Source: Spirobacillus cienkowskii
GTDB lineage: Bacteria > Bdellovibrionota_B > Oligoflexia > Silvanigrellales > Silvanigrellaceae
Direction: 5' to 3'
NCBI RefSeq assembly: GCF_037081835.1
Contig: NZ_CP146516.1
Span: 1,077,501-1,141,500 of the forward strand
Length of the DNA: 64,000 bases
Made by a program: the position numbers and the translations under genes. This document shows positions 27,781 to 36,950 of the stretch, one piece after another. Below the pieces are notes generated by a model. That model had not been told where the DNA came from. It did no database searches and saw only the letters and a program-made list of their open reading frames with translations. Positions within the stretch are counted from its first letter, which is position 1, and each line of letters starts with the position of its first letter.

Positions 27781-28154
27781 AAAATGGCCTTTTCGTTTAA
27801 TATAATTAAATATATGTATTTATATAAAAGTATAGATTTATTTAATATTTCCCCGTTTTTTTGAAACGGATTTCAGTTCTTCCTAAATTAATTTGTTTGT
27901 TTTTGCAATATTCTCATAATATTAAAAATTTTTTCTATATTAAATTATTGTTTATATAATTTTAAATTTTTTTTAATAATTTATTATAATATAAATATAA
28001 AATAAAAAAGTATTTTTTGCTTATTTAAAAAAAAGTCATTATTTAAAAATAAAAATATTTTTTGATTGAATTTTAATGAATTGGTAGTAAATTACTGTCA
28101 CTCTGATTTTTACAGAGTGTATTTTTTGTAACAATTTTATGTGAGTCTATTCTT
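27781..28154. promoter_or_regulatory. AT-rich divergent intergenic region, metalloprotease / RdgC-like
   Basis: A 374-bp stretch between divergent genes, mostly A/T, with no reading frame that looks coding. It must hold promoters for both sides; the composition makes individual -10 boxes indistinguishable by eye. A short hairpin (CCGTTT / AAACGG) sits near 27852-27868 and a stronger one at 28099-28119. Confidence 0.5.
28099..28128 (+). terminator. Terminator-like hairpin in the leader of the RdgC-like gene
   Basis: Stem CACTCTG / CAGAGTG (28099-28105, 28113-28119) with a 7-nt loop, followed by a T-rich run ending at 28127. It lies 27 nt before the ATG at 28155, with no plus-strand gene upstream for about 3.5 kb. 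It would therefore act as a leader attenuator or 5' stem-loop, not as an operon end. Confidence 0.4.
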
Positions 28155-28853
28155 ATGTCTATTGCCGCGGGAACTTTTGCGATTAAGAGGTTTCAAATTT
28201 TAAAACCCTCTAAAGATGTTAATATTCAATGGATTTTGCAAAAATTACAAAAGGTATTCATCTCTCCTCTTGTATTAGATGATGCAAGAGAAAGCGCAAC
28301 GGGTTTTTGTCATCCTTTTTCTGGTGAGCCTAATTTTGAGAATCCTCACGCACTGATTTATGATCAAGCCTTTGTATTTGGGATGAGAATGGATAAAAAG
28401 AAAATTCCAGCAACTTACCTAAAACTACAACTTCGTGCCGCGTTTGAAGCCCTTGCAAATGATAAAATGGACGCTAATGGTGTAAACCGAAAAATTGGAA
28501 AAAAAATGAAAGAAACCATAAGAGACCGTATTATGGAAGAATTGTTAAAAAATACTCTTCCTTCTGTAAAGCTGGTTGAAGTCATTTGGTTTTTAAATTC
28601 TAATTGCATTTGGTTGACGTCTACGTCTCAAGCTGTGGTAGAAGAGTTTGAAAAGCTGTTTACTGAGGCATTTGAATTGCCTTTAATTGTTTTAAACTCT
28701 GGCACCGCATCGCTTGATTTTGAATCGTTGCTTCTTAATTTGCCGTGCGATCTCGAAGTATTTCAAAATATATCACCGATCTCTCTAACCGGAACCGCTA
28801 AACGCAAAAACAAACAAGAATTTGCGCTGCACGAAAATGCTTCCATATTTTAA
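28155..28853 (+). CDS. RdgC-like protein (short form)
   Basis: 232 residues. The pattern resembles RdgC, a ring-shaped DNA-binding protein that restrains RecA: an N-terminal strand-rich part, an internal QLRAAFEAL helix, then LPSVKLVEVIWFLNSNCIWLTSTSQAVVEEFEKLF, which matches the RdgC pattern of a Trp-containing strand followed by a TxS helix. It is shorter than E. coli RdgC (303 residues), so the call is tentative. Fourteen bases before the peroxiredoxin gene, so probably co-transcribed. Confidence 0.55.
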   Translation: MSIAAGTFAIKRFQILKPSKDVNIQWILQKLQKVFISPLVLDDARESATGFCHPFSGEPNFENPHALIYDQAFVFGMRMDKKKIPATYLKLQLRAAFEALANDKMDANGVNRKIGKKMKETIRDRIMEELLKNTLPSVKLVEVIWFLNSNCIWLTSTSQAVVEEFEKLFTEAFELPLIVLNSGTASLDFESLLLNLPCDLEVFQNISPISLTGTAKRKNKQEFALHENASIF

Positions 28854-28866
28854 TTAGGATATTATA

Positions 28867-29358
28867 ATGCCAGTCGCTAAAAAAACCGAAACGGTGTCTT
28901 TTAAGCCTTATAAAATAAAAAAATTTAAGGCTTTAGATTCTAATGCAAAGTCTTTGTCTGAAAAAGATTTTTTGGGACATTGGAGCGTTATTTATTTCTA
29001 TCCCAAAGATATGACTTCTGGTTGTACGATAGAGGCCAATGATTTTGAAAAAAAATTAAAAAATTTTAATGAATTAGATTGTCATGTCTTTGGTGTGAGT
29101 AAAGATTCATGTCAGAGTCATCTTAAGTTTGCTGAAAAAGAGGATCTAACCTTTACTTTAATTTCCGACGACAAAGGCGAAATGTGTGAAGCTTTTGGTG
29201 TTTGGAAAGAAAAATCAATGTACGGCAAAAAATATATGGGAATTGAGCGCTCTACATTTTTAATAAATCCAAATGGACAGGTTGTTTACGAATGGCGCAA
29301 GGTTAAAGTGACTGAACATGTCAATCAAGTTTTAAAGATTTTTAAAAGCATTCTTTAG
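28867..29358 (+). CDS. bcp: Peroxiredoxin, BCP/PrxQ type
   Basis: 163 residues, cytoplasmic thiol peroxidase that reduces hydroperoxides. The peroxidatic Cys lies in VIYFYPKDMTSGCTIEAND, equivalent to the family TPGCT motif; the nearby resolving Cys of PrxQ (five residues on) is absent, so it may work as a 1-Cys enzyme or use a Cys further on (KGEMCEAFGV). FGVSKDSCQSHLKF and the YGKKYMGIERSTFLI segment are typical of BCP. ATG start with AGGA upstream. Confidence 0.9.
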   Translation: MPVAKKTETVSFKPYKIKKFKALDSNAKSLSEKDFLGHWSVIYFYPKDMTSGCTIEANDFEKKLKNFNELDCHVFGVSKDSCQSHLKFAEKEDLTFTLISDDKGEMCEAFGVWKEKSMYGKKYMGIERSTFLINPNGQVVYEWRKVKVTEHVNQVLKIFKSIL

Positions 29359-29436
29359 TTAATGTTACTTTTGTTCATTTTGTGTTACCATATTTAAAAT
29401 TTAGTCCATTCTTTCTGTTAGATTGGGGTGTTCATT

Positions 29437-30237
29437 ATGGATAACCAAAATAAAATTTTAATCAAAGAAATGGTTCAACTTGATTCTACAGATCTTGCAA
29501 AAGGATATCCAAAATGGTTTAGATTTATAGAAATAGTTGGATTAATTCTTTTTTTTCTCCTTATAACATTAATTTTTAAAAAAATTTTATTTTTATCTTT
29601 TGAGCTATGGTTTTTATTTGTTCCCGCGTTATTTTTAGGGTGGATTTTTAGCGACTTTCTGGCTGGTGTCGTCCATTGGGCTGGGGATACTTGGGGATCT
29701 GTTGATGTTCCTATCCTTGGACCAGCTCTTATTCGACCATTCCGAGAACACCATGTGGATCCCACATCGATTACGCGTCACGATTTTATAGAAACAAATG
29801 CGGCAAGCGCTCTAGCAGGAATTCCTGTTTTGAGTCTTTGTTTATTGATGAATGTGGGGCCAGAATTAAAATTGAATTCATTTCTTGTATTTTTTATTTT
29901 TTCGATGATTTTTTTTGTTTTTTTTACCAATCAAATTCATAAATGGTCGCATACTTCTAATCCAAATAAAATAATAAAATTTTTACAGAAATATCATATT
30001 TTATTAAACCCAAATCATCATAATATTCATCACACGCCACCGTTTAATAAATACTATTGCATAACTTCGGGGTGGTTAAATCCTATTTTAAATCGTATCC
30101 AATTTTTTCCTCGAATGGAAATTGTAATCACAAAATTTACAAAGGCCTTGCCAAGGAGGGAAGATCTTGGCACAACGGTAGCTGAGAGGTTATTTGAAGT
30201 ATCACAGTCTTCCCCAATAAGTAAAATTCATGAGTGA
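29437..30237 (+). CDS. carF: CarF/TMEM189-type plasmanylethanolamine desaturase
   Basis: About 266 residues from the ATG at 29437, with GGGGTG upstream. It is an inner-membrane protein with about four hydrophobic segments. The histidine clusters are those of the Kua/TMEM189 family: DFLAGVVHWAGDTWGS, PFREHHVDP, NQIHKWSH and PNHHNIHHTPP. In Myxococcus CarF and human PEDS1 this family introduces the vinyl-ether bond that makes plasmalogens and needs iron and oxygen. The gene overlaps the next by 8 nt. It predicts ether lipids in this organism, which would also require an ether-lipid synthesis route elsewhere in the genome. Confidence 0.87.
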   Translation: MDNQNKILIKEMVQLDSTDLAKGYPKWFRFIEIVGLILFFLLITLIFKKILFLSFELWFLFVPALFLGWIFSDFLAGVVHWAGDTWGSVDVPILGPALIRPFREHHVDPTSITRHDFIETNAASALAGIPVLSLCLLMNVGPELKLNSFLVFFIFSMIFFVFFTNQIHKWSHTSNPNKIIKFLQKYHILLNPNHHNIHHTPPFNKYYCITSGWLNPILNRIQFFPRMEIVITKFTKALPRREDLGTTVAERLFEVSQSSPISKIHE

Positions 30238-30910
30238 CTTGCAAAAAATTCAGCAACAAGTAAAAATTAAGATGATGTCGTATCTTATGGAAGGGGTCGG
30301 TAGATTTCCAACCCCTTCCTTCCCAGTTGCACAACCGCATATTGTCGATAACTTCCCTCCCACAACTCAGGTGTCTACATGTAACCGTTGTGAGCTTGCA
30401 CAGTGTCGAAAGCGCGTTGTTGTAGCCACACAGTATGAGCCAAGAGATTATTTTGTGTTAGCAGATTTTCCTGATGTCAATGATGAACAGAGTTCAGAGG
30501 TCTTTTCGAGCAGTTCACCACTTTCGGCAATTGCTATTAATTTATTGAATAAGCTAAAAATTTTTTCGCAATGTCATTTTTCTTTTGCGTTAAAATGTGT
30601 TCCAGCAAAGTTGCTGCCGCTAAATGCATTAACAACATGTGCGCGCTCTAATCTTGCCCCGGAGTTGTCTCAAGTCTCTCCTAAAATGATTCTCTGTTTT
30701 GGTCAAAAAGCTTTTCGTGCGTTATCGTGCTTAGATCCTCTGTTGGTACAAGAGCCATTTGAAGAGAACACGCAGTTGCGTTTTGTGTTGCGAGATAATA
30801 TGCCAATTATATTGTTTTTTCTTCCAAGTCTTCAAGATTTAAGAGATTTTCCGCAGTGGCGCAAGCAGGTCTGGGATTTACTCAGTGTTGCAATTCCTCA
30901 TTCGCGTTAA
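30230..30910 (+). CDS. Uracil-DNA-glycosylase-fold protein, degenerate active site
   Basis: 226 residues. The layout copies family 4/5 UDGs: a paired-Cys segment STCNRCELAQCRKRVV at about 57, a strand-turn YFVLADFPDVNDEQ where the family has GEAPG, a middle LKCVPAK, a TTCARSNLAPELSQVSPKMILCFGQKAF block and a final PSLQDLRD. Four Cys suitable for a 4Fe-4S cluster can be picked out. The catalytic GE(A/Y)PG motif is replaced by ADFPD and the HPS motif by LPS, so uracil excision is doubtful. It might be a structural relative with a different job. Translationally coupled to the CarF gene. Confidence 0.65.
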   Translation: MSDLQKIQQQVKIKMMSYLMEGVGRFPTPSFPVAQPHIVDNFPPTTQVSTCNRCELAQCRKRVVVATQYEPRDYFVLADFPDVNDEQSSEVFSSSSPLSAIAINLLNKLKIFSQCHFSFALKCVPAKLLPLNALTTCARSNLAPELSQVSPKMILCFGQKAFRALSCLDPLLVQEPFEENTQLRFVLRDNMPIILFFLPSLQDLRDFPQWRKQVWDLLSVAIPHSR

Positions 30911-30979
30911 AAAGTCCTCAAATTCCAAGTGCAACCTAATACTTCAGTATTGACCAATGGGGCACTCTTTAGTAATTGT

Positions 30980-31019
30980 TCGAAGCTAATCAATTAGCGT
31001 TTGCTTCGATCTTTTTTTT
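30980..31019 (+). terminator. Rho-independent terminator before tig
   Basis: Stem TCGAAGC (30980-30986) with GCTTCGA (31003-31009), followed after one base by C and eight T. The loop holds a second small pairing (GCTAAT/ATTAGC). It ends the RdgC-like to UDG-like transcript and insulates trigger factor. Confidence 0.75.
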
Positions 31020-31081
31020 CGGACTTGGCAATTTTCGAGCAACATCCTATTGTGGGATCACATCGTAAGTAGGAACAAAAA

Positions 31082-32380
31082 ATGACATTTTCCTCAACTA
31101 TTGAAGAAGTTAACAGTACTCGTCGCAAATTTAAAATTTCTGTCCCTGCAACTTCTATCCAAGCTGCTTTTAGTGAAGTCGCCTCAGAAATTCAAAAATC
31201 AGCAGAAATCCGTGGATTTCGTAAAGGCAAAGCTCCTCAAGCGTTAATTCGTAAATTTTATCTTGGTGATATTCTTAAAAAAGCTGCAGATAAAGTGATC
31301 AATAAGGCATATACAGATGCTGCCAAAAATGTTGATTTTCAAATTGTGAGCTTTCCGCATATTGAGCCTGAAAATCAATTTGAAGAGCATAATGATTTTC
31401 AATTTTCGGCTACAGTTGATATCAATCCAAATGTTGAAATCAAAGATTACCAACAAATTCCATTAAAAATGGATAAAAAATTTGACATTATCTATGACGA
31501 AGAACTCGAAAAATTATTGAATAGCTATTCACGCGCTTTAGGCAAAACTGTCAAAGATGAGTCTGGTAGAGCTGCGGCAAAAGGTGATTTTGTAAAAGTA
31601 AGTTATTCAATTTTTCATGATGGTCAAGAAATTAAAGACAAACAAGCAACTGAGCAAACATTTGAATTAAATGGTGCAGGTTTCCCAGGTTTTGAAGACG
31701 CTATTGTAGGTTTAAAATCTAATGATTCTAAAACTTTTACAGTAACTTATCCAGAAGATTACCGTGACGCATCTTTACAAGGAAAAACAGTAGAATTTCA
31801 TTTAACGTTAAACTCTGTTGAAACCCTTGAGCCTTTAGTTCTTGATGATGAGTTTGCAAAACGTTTGGGCTTTGCCACAATGGATGAAGCGCGTCAAAAT
31901 ATTAAAGACAATATTCAAAAAACCAACGAAAATGCAAAATCTAATGCTGCATTTGAACAAGTGATTGACTATGTGTTGGCAAAAAATTCTTTTGATGTTG
32001 CAGACAGTTTGATTGAAAGCACCATTGACAAAGCTATTGCTGAAAAAAACAGTACCCTTAGTAAGTCTGAACAACTCAATCCTAAAGACGACTCAGTGCG
32101 TTCTGAATACCAGGAATGGGCGCAAAAACAAGTCAGAGGCATCCTCGCTTTAGGTCATATCGCACGTCAAGAAGGAATTTCTGTGACTGATGACGAAATG
32201 TTAAAAGACTTGTCTTCTTTTGCGGTTGCAAACCGTATTGATCCTCGTGAGCTTGTAAAACGTGCTGGTGCGCAAATTTATGATGAGTTCCGTGGGCAAG
32301 TTATGATCCGAAAAGTCATTGCCAAAATTCTTGAAACTGCACAAATTGACTACTCTGTAGAAAATTTGGCTTCAGTGTAG
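31082..32380 (+). CDS. tig: Trigger factor (ribosome-bound chaperone)
   Basis: 432 residues, the standard size. The N-terminal ribosome-binding domain carries the signature region GFRKGKAPQALIRKFYL (family GFRxGKxP). The middle FKBP-type PPIase part is at about 155-240 (KGDFVKVSYSIF, FPGFEDAIVGLKSNDSKTF) and the C-terminal helical arms follow. It binds nascent chains at the tunnel exit. It stands alone between two terminators, unlike the common tig-clpP-clpX-lon order. Confidence 0.97.
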   Translation: MTFSSTIEEVNSTRRKFKISVPATSIQAAFSEVASEIQKSAEIRGFRKGKAPQALIRKFYLGDILKKAADKVINKAYTDAAKNVDFQIVSFPHIEPENQFEEHNDFQFSATVDINPNVEIKDYQQIPLKMDKKFDIIYDEELEKLLNSYSRALGKTVKDESGRAAAKGDFVKVSYSIFHDGQEIKDKQATEQTFELNGAGFPGFEDAIVGLKSNDSKTFTVTYPEDYRDASLQGKTVEFHLTLNSVETLEPLVLDDEFAKRLGFATMDEARQNIKDNIQKTNENAKSNAAFEQVIDYVLAKNSFDVADSLIESTIDKAIAEKNSTLSKSEQLNPKDDSVRSEYQEWAQKQVRGILALGHIARQEGISVTDDEMLKDLSSFAVANRIDPRELVKRAGAQIYDEFRGQVMIRKVIAKILETAQIDYSVENLASV

Positions 32381-32421
32381 CTGGTGCACTGAAGCATTTC
32401 ATTGCTTCTGCCGCTAATATA

Positions 32422-32448
32422 AGAGAGCAAAATATTGCTCTCTTTTTA
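32422..32448 (+). terminator. Rho-independent terminator after tig
   Basis: Stem AGAGAGCAA / TTGCTCTCT (32422-32430, 32435-32443) with loop AATA and a T5 tract. It is 42 nt after the tig stop. Confidence 0.9.
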
Positions 32449-32494
32449 ATGCCTACTCATTTTCGAGTGGATTATTTTTTTGGAGGTTTTGGTT

Positions 32495-32743
32495 ATGAAA
32501 TTGGTTTCGACTGTCGTGGCTTCACTGGTTGCTTTGGGATCTTTATCCGTATTTGCTGAAGACGCTTCTATTTCCGTTGCAGATGCTGCAACAGCAGAGG
32601 CAAAACCTGCTGCAACTGCGGCAGCAATGCCTGAACCAAAACATGAAGAAAAACAAAAGGCAGAAAATAAAAAGAAGAAAGAACACAAGTCTGCAAGTAA
32701 GAAAAAAGCAAAAAAATCTGAAGCAGCTCCTGCAGATCATTAA
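32495..32743 (+). CDS. Small exported Lys/Ala-rich protein
   Basis: 82 residues from the ATG at 32495, preceded by TGGAGGT. A clear signal peptide (KLVSTVVASLVALGSLSVFA) is followed by about 60 low-complexity residues: Ala/Pro/Glu first, then blocks of Lys. Mature charge is strongly positive at the C-terminus. No family is recognised; it resembles small periplasmic, nucleic-acid- or surface-associated proteins only in composition. It has its own terminator and follows the tig terminator, so it is a single-gene unit, perhaps with a promoter between 32450 and 32480. Confidence 0.7.
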   Translation: MKLVSTVVASLVALGSLSVFAEDASISVADAATAEAKPAATAAAMPEPKHEEKQKAENKKKKEHKSASKKKAKKSEAAPADH

Positions 32744-32766
32744 TCTTAATCTGAAGCCTAATTTGC

Positions 32767-32794
32767 AAAATCCACCCTTTTTAGGGTGGATTTT
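32767..32794. terminator. Bidirectional terminator
   Basis: Twelve-base-pair stem AAAATCCACCCT / AGGGTGGATTTT with a TTTT loop. It has A-run and T-run on both sides, so it can serve the small exported protein gene (plus) and ileS (minus), which converge here. Confidence 0.9.
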
Positions 32795-32801
32795 ATAATA
32801 T

Positions 32802-35800
32802 TTAACGTGCCAAACTCATTGTAATAAAAACTTTTTCGCCTTCGCAATCAAGCTCTGTTTGGTAGTCATGTTTAGCGCCAATTTCTGCTACAATTTGAGA
32901 TAAGGTCTCTTCTTCAATGTAAGCTTTGTTGGCTTGAATTGCATGCATCAACCCAGGGCTTTTGGCTTGAATCACCAAATTCAATTTGTCTTCAACATTA
33001 AAATCCGCAGATTTTCTGGCTTTTTGAATTAAGCTGACAAGTTCTCTTGCAATCCCTTCAAGGCGCAATTCTTCAGTGATATGCGGATCGAGTGCTGTTA
33101 CGATTTCTGCATCAGAGGCAACAAGATGGGTTCCGCTAGGGCGTAGCTCAACATGCACCATTTCTGGGGTCAGGCAAAAATCTTTAAGAGTGATTGTTTC
33201 TTTACGAAGTGCTTTAAGTGAATCTTCTTGAGAAAGGTCAATTAAAAGTGATTGCAATTCTTTAATGCGATCTCCTAGAGTTTTACCGAGTACTTTAAAA
33301 TTAGGTTTCACAATAATTTTAGCAAGCTCAGAAGGATTGTAAGTGATTGCAACATCCTTAACATTAAGTTCTTCACAAATTACAGACTTTAATTTTAAAA
33401 TTTGATTTCCGAGTTGTTGTGATAACACACCAACAGTCAATTTTTGTAATGGTTGACGATTTTTGAGTTTATGAGTCACGCGAATGGTGCGCCCCAAATC
33501 AACAACGCGACGCGAAATCGACACATCCTGTAAAAGTTCTTTTTCTTGAGGTGTGATGTCTCGAGGTTCTGGTAATAACGATAAATGAACGCTTCCCGTT
33601 TTTTGCAGCTCTGGGGTTAAGGCAAGTTTTTCATAAAAATATTCTGCGGCAAACGGTGCAAATGGCGCAAGCAATTGAGTGGCTTGGAGTAAAACTTGGT
33701 ATAACGTTGAGTAAGCGGCTTTGTCGCTTTCCCAGAAACGACGACGACTTCTACGAATATACCAGTTATTCAAATCATCAAAAAACTCAATGAGAGCAGG
33801 AACAACCTTAGCAACTTGATAGCTATTCATAAAATGATCAATGTTTTTTAAGAGTTCATTCGTTCTTAATAAAATCCATTGATCCAGTTGATTTTGGCTC
33901 TTAAGAAGTTGTGTTTCAGGATCCCATTTATCAATAGACGCATATGTTGTAAAAAAGCTGTACGCGTTCCAGAGTGGGAGCAAAATGCGTCGGGTACTTT
34001 CTTTTACGCCTTCTACACTAAAGCGCACTTCTTCAGCCATTGTGGCAGGCGATGCGAGCAGAAATAGACGCACAGAATCGGCACCAAATTCATCAAGCGT
34101 TTTCATTGGGTCTGGGTAGTTTTTCAGGCTTTTGCTCATTTTGCGACCGTCTTCTGCTAAAATCAGGCCATTGACAATAGCATTTTTAAAAGCAGGTTTT
34201 TCAAATAATAATGTTGAAAGCAGAGTGAGCGTATAAAACCAGCCTCGCGTTTGGTCGAGGCCTTCGCAAATAAAATCTGCAGGAAATAAAGATTCAAATT
34301 CTTCTGCGCGTTTAAATGGATAATGGTGCTGCGCATACGGCATAGAGCCAGATTCAAACCAACAGTCCAAGACAAATGGCACACGCTTTAAATAGGTACC
34401 AGGATGCTTTTGAGATGGGATCTCTATGTCATCAATAAATTCCATATGCAAATCGGTAATTTTTTTGTCAGTGTACTTTTGTAATTCTGCTATAGATCCT
34501 AGACAAATTTCTTCTCCGGTGTTTGTATTTTTCCAAATTGGAATCGGATTGCCCCAGTACCGCGAGCGACCGATATTCCAATCTTTTGCATTTTCGAGCC
34601 ATTTGCCAAAACGGCCAGTTTTGATGTGCTCTGGCATCCAATTGATTTGCGCGTTCATTTTAAGAAGGAGATCTTTATTTTCTTGTATTTTAACAAACCA
34701 AGAAGGAACAGCGCGATACATAAGCGGCACGCCCGAACGGTAGCAGTGGGGGTAGCTATGGACAAAGGTTTCATGCTTGAACACAAAACCGCGTTTTTTG
34801 AGATCGGCAATAATTGCCTTGTCGCCCGCTTTAAAATCAAGGCCAACAATTTCTTTAAGATTTCCTTCGATAAATTTGCCGTTTGCATCTAAATGATCAA
34901 AAATTGGCAACTCATATTGTTTTGCAGCATTAAAGTCATCTTCGCCAAACGCAGGTGCAGTGTGAACGGCTCCTGTTCCTGTATCGTGAAGCACGTAATT
35001 GGTTGCATAAACCTTAAATGCTGTCGTCCCTGCTTGAGCAACCCAGTGATCAAAAAATGGCTCATAAGACGTATTGACGAGTTCTTCGCCATAAAATTCA
35101 CGAATATGTTGATAAGAGCTTTCATTGGGCCAGTAAGCGCTCACACGTTCTTTAAGAATATAGTAATTTTCATTTGTAGTGAGATCATGCACTTCGACAT
35201 AAGTGCCTTTGGCATCAATGGCAACGGCAAAATTTGCCGGAAGGGTCCATGGGGTTGTTGTCCATACTAGTAAATTTTTACCAGAATGTTTTCCGGTGAG
35301 TTTTGCTTTAACGGTAAGAGAGGGATCTTGGATGTCTCTGTAGTCTTGACTGGCTTCAAAGTTAGAAAGAGTGGTGCCCAGTGCCGTCGAATAACTAACA
35401 ACAAATTTACCCTCATAAATAAGGCCTTTTTGCCAAAGTTTTTGAAAAGCGCTCCAAACGCTTTCCATAAACTCAGGGTCCATTGTGCGGTATTCATTGT
35501 CCATATCAACCCAACGGCCGAGTTTTTTTATGTACTGACGCCATTCTCGCGTGTAGCGCAAAACAGATTCGCGGCAGGCACGATTAAATTTTGCAATACC
35601 ATATTCTTCAATATCCACTTTGCCATTTAAGCCAAGCTCTTTTTGTACTAAAAGTTCTACGGGAACTCCATGACAATCCCAGCCAAATCTTCGCTCAGTC
35701 CGGTAGCCTTTCATTGTAAAATATCTTGGAAAAGCATCTTTAATAGAACTGGGCACAAAATGGCCAAAATGAGGAAGACCTGTTGCAAAGGGGGGGCCAT

Positions 35801-35936
35801 CATAATAGTTATACTTTTTATTTTGGGGGCGTTCTGAAATGCTGCGTTGGAAAGTATTTTCTTTATCCCATTTATTAAGGACTTCTCGTTCGACCGCGGG
35901 AAAATCTATCCCTTTGGCGGGTTTTTCGACTTGCAT
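32802..35936 (-). CDS. ileS: Isoleucyl-tRNA synthetase, eukaryote-like (type 2) form
   Basis: 1044 residues, class I synthetase that charges tRNA-Ile. The HIGH motif appears as HFGH in PPFATGLPHFGHF, and KMSKS as DGRKMSKSLKNYPDP. An editing (CP1) domain lies between (TTTPWTLPANFAVA, GTGAVHTAPAFGEDD). Features such as YRDIQDPSLTVKAKL and the long C-terminus without a Cys4 zinc site suit the IleRS2 clade, which is often mupirocin-tolerant. Its upstream region is shared with the divergent lepB gene. Confidence 0.96.
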   Translation of the reverse strand: MQVEKPAKGIDFPAVEREVLNKWDKENTFQRSISERPQNKKYNYYDGPPFATGLPHFGHFVPSSIKDAFPRYFTMKGYRTERRFGWDCHGVPVELLVQKELGLNGKVDIEEYGIAKFNRACRESVLRYTREWRQYIKKLGRWVDMDNEYRTMDPEFMESVWSAFQKLWQKGLIYEGKFVVSYSTALGTTLSNFEASQDYRDIQDPSLTVKAKLTGKHSGKNLLVWTTTPWTLPANFAVAIDAKGTYVEVHDLTTNENYYILKERVSAYWPNESSYQHIREFYGEELVNTSYEPFFDHWVAQAGTTAFKVYATNYVLHDTGTGAVHTAPAFGEDDFNAAKQYELPIFDHLDANGKFIEGNLKEIVGLDFKAGDKAIIADLKKRGFVFKHETFVHSYPHCYRSGVPLMYRAVPSWFVKIQENKDLLLKMNAQINWMPEHIKTGRFGKWLENAKDWNIGRSRYWGNPIPIWKNTNTGEEICLGSIAELQKYTDKKITDLHMEFIDDIEIPSQKHPGTYLKRVPFVLDCWFESGSMPYAQHHYPFKRAEEFESLFPADFICEGLDQTRGWFYTLTLLSTLLFEKPAFKNAIVNGLILAEDGRKMSKSLKNYPDPMKTLDEFGADSVRLFLLASPATMAEEVRFSVEGVKESTRRILLPLWNAYSFFTTYASIDKWDPETQLLKSQNQLDQWILLRTNELLKNIDHFMNSYQVAKVVPALIEFFDDLNNWYIRRSRRRFWESDKAAYSTLYQVLLQATQLLAPFAPFAAEYFYEKLALTPELQKTGSVHLSLLPEPRDITPQEKELLQDVSISRRVVDLGRTIRVTHKLKNRQPLQKLTVGVLSQQLGNQILKLKSVICEELNVKDVAITYNPSELAKIIVKPNFKVLGKTLGDRIKELQSLLIDLSQEDSLKALRKETITLKDFCLTPEMVHVELRPSGTHLVASDAEIVTALDPHITEELRLEGIARELVSLIQKARKSADFNVEDKLNLVIQAKSPGLMHAIQANKAYIEEETLSQIVAEIGAKHDYQTELDCEGEKVFITMSLAR

Positions 35937-36101
35937 AGAAAGCTCCTAAAGACTTTGTTAAAATTGGAACCGAAAAAATCGGTATTCTAGTGGGTATACC
36001 AAAATTTTTGTTTCATTGCATAGAGTTTTAGCTGGAAAATCGTAAAGAATAGTGTATGTGTACTCCTCACGAATTTAAGAAGTTTAGATTTTTTTAGTTT
36101 T

Positions 36102-36788
36102 ATGAGTGAGGAATGCGTGAAAAAAAGTCTATTCAAAGAGTCCTTATGGGTTCTGAGTTTTATTCTGTTTTTTGGAATATTATATGCTTTTGTGCTGGGT
36201 GTTTATTTAATTCCAAGTCCATCTATGATGCCTTCTATTGTTCCTGGAGATAGGGTTGTTTTAAATAAGCTTTCTTACGGTATTCGGTTTCCTTTACAAG
36301 AAAAACCTTTGTTAACCTGGAACAGCCCTTTGCGTGGTGATATTGTTTTTTTTGCATCGCCAAATGGGCAAGGCACTTACATTAAAAGAATTATTGGTCT
36401 TCCTGGAGATGTGATTCGTTTTAAGCAAGGAGTGATTTCGGTTAATGGTTTGATTCTGCAACAGCGTTGCCTAAAAGAGAGCAATGAAGGAGCGTGTTTG
36501 GGCAATATTTTGATAGAAGAAAATAGAGATTTACATTTGCCCTCTCATCCTATACTGATATCCGAGGAAAAGGGAGCGACTTTTTTTGAGTACAAAAAGT
36601 TTATTGTTCCTCCTGGAAAGTTTTTTGTCCTTGGAGACAATCGAGACCAATCTGTTGACAGCCGTGTTTTTGGTTTTGTAGAAGAGTCCCGTTTGTATGG
36701 GAAAGCGGCTTTCGTTTTATTCTCTACTGAGGGTGACTCTCGTTTTTTTCCGGAATTTCGCACAGATCGCTTTTTTAAAAGCATTTAG
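36102..36788 (+). CDS. lepB: Signal peptidase I
   Basis: 228 residues, one N-terminal transmembrane helix (about 14-36). The nucleophile Ser lies in PSPSMMPSIVPGDRVV, the general-base Lys in TYIKRIIGLPGDVI, and the family box GDNRDQSVDSRVFG is near 185. It removes Sec and Tat signal peptides at the outer face of the inner membrane, and many of its likely clients are encoded in this window. A GTG at 36117 is an alternative start with TGAGGA just before it. Confidence 0.96.
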   Translation: MSEECVKKSLFKESLWVLSFILFFGILYAFVLGVYLIPSPSMMPSIVPGDRVVLNKLSYGIRFPLQEKPLLTWNSPLRGDIVFFASPNGQGTYIKRIIGLPGDVIRFKQGVISVNGLILQQRCLKESNEGACLGNILIEENRDLHLPSHPILISEEKGATFFEYKKFIVPPGKFFVLGDNRDQSVDSRVFGFVEESRLYGKAAFVLFSTEGDSRFFPEFRTDRFFKSI

Positions 36789-36950
36789 TTTGTGCATTGT
36801 TTAAGTTTTTTTAATGATTTTGATTTGTTACAAGAAAGGCATAGGCGTAAAAAAAACATGCAAAGATTTTCAATAAGAGCTTCACTTATGAAAATAAAAA
36901 ACATATAGTGCGCCTGTGTTTTGAACATTTTATGGAGGTACTTAGTACAT

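Noticed and set aside
34426-35630. Plus-strand frames across ileS
   Set aside because: They are antisense shadows; the minus strand encodes a complete, motif-bearing IleRS.
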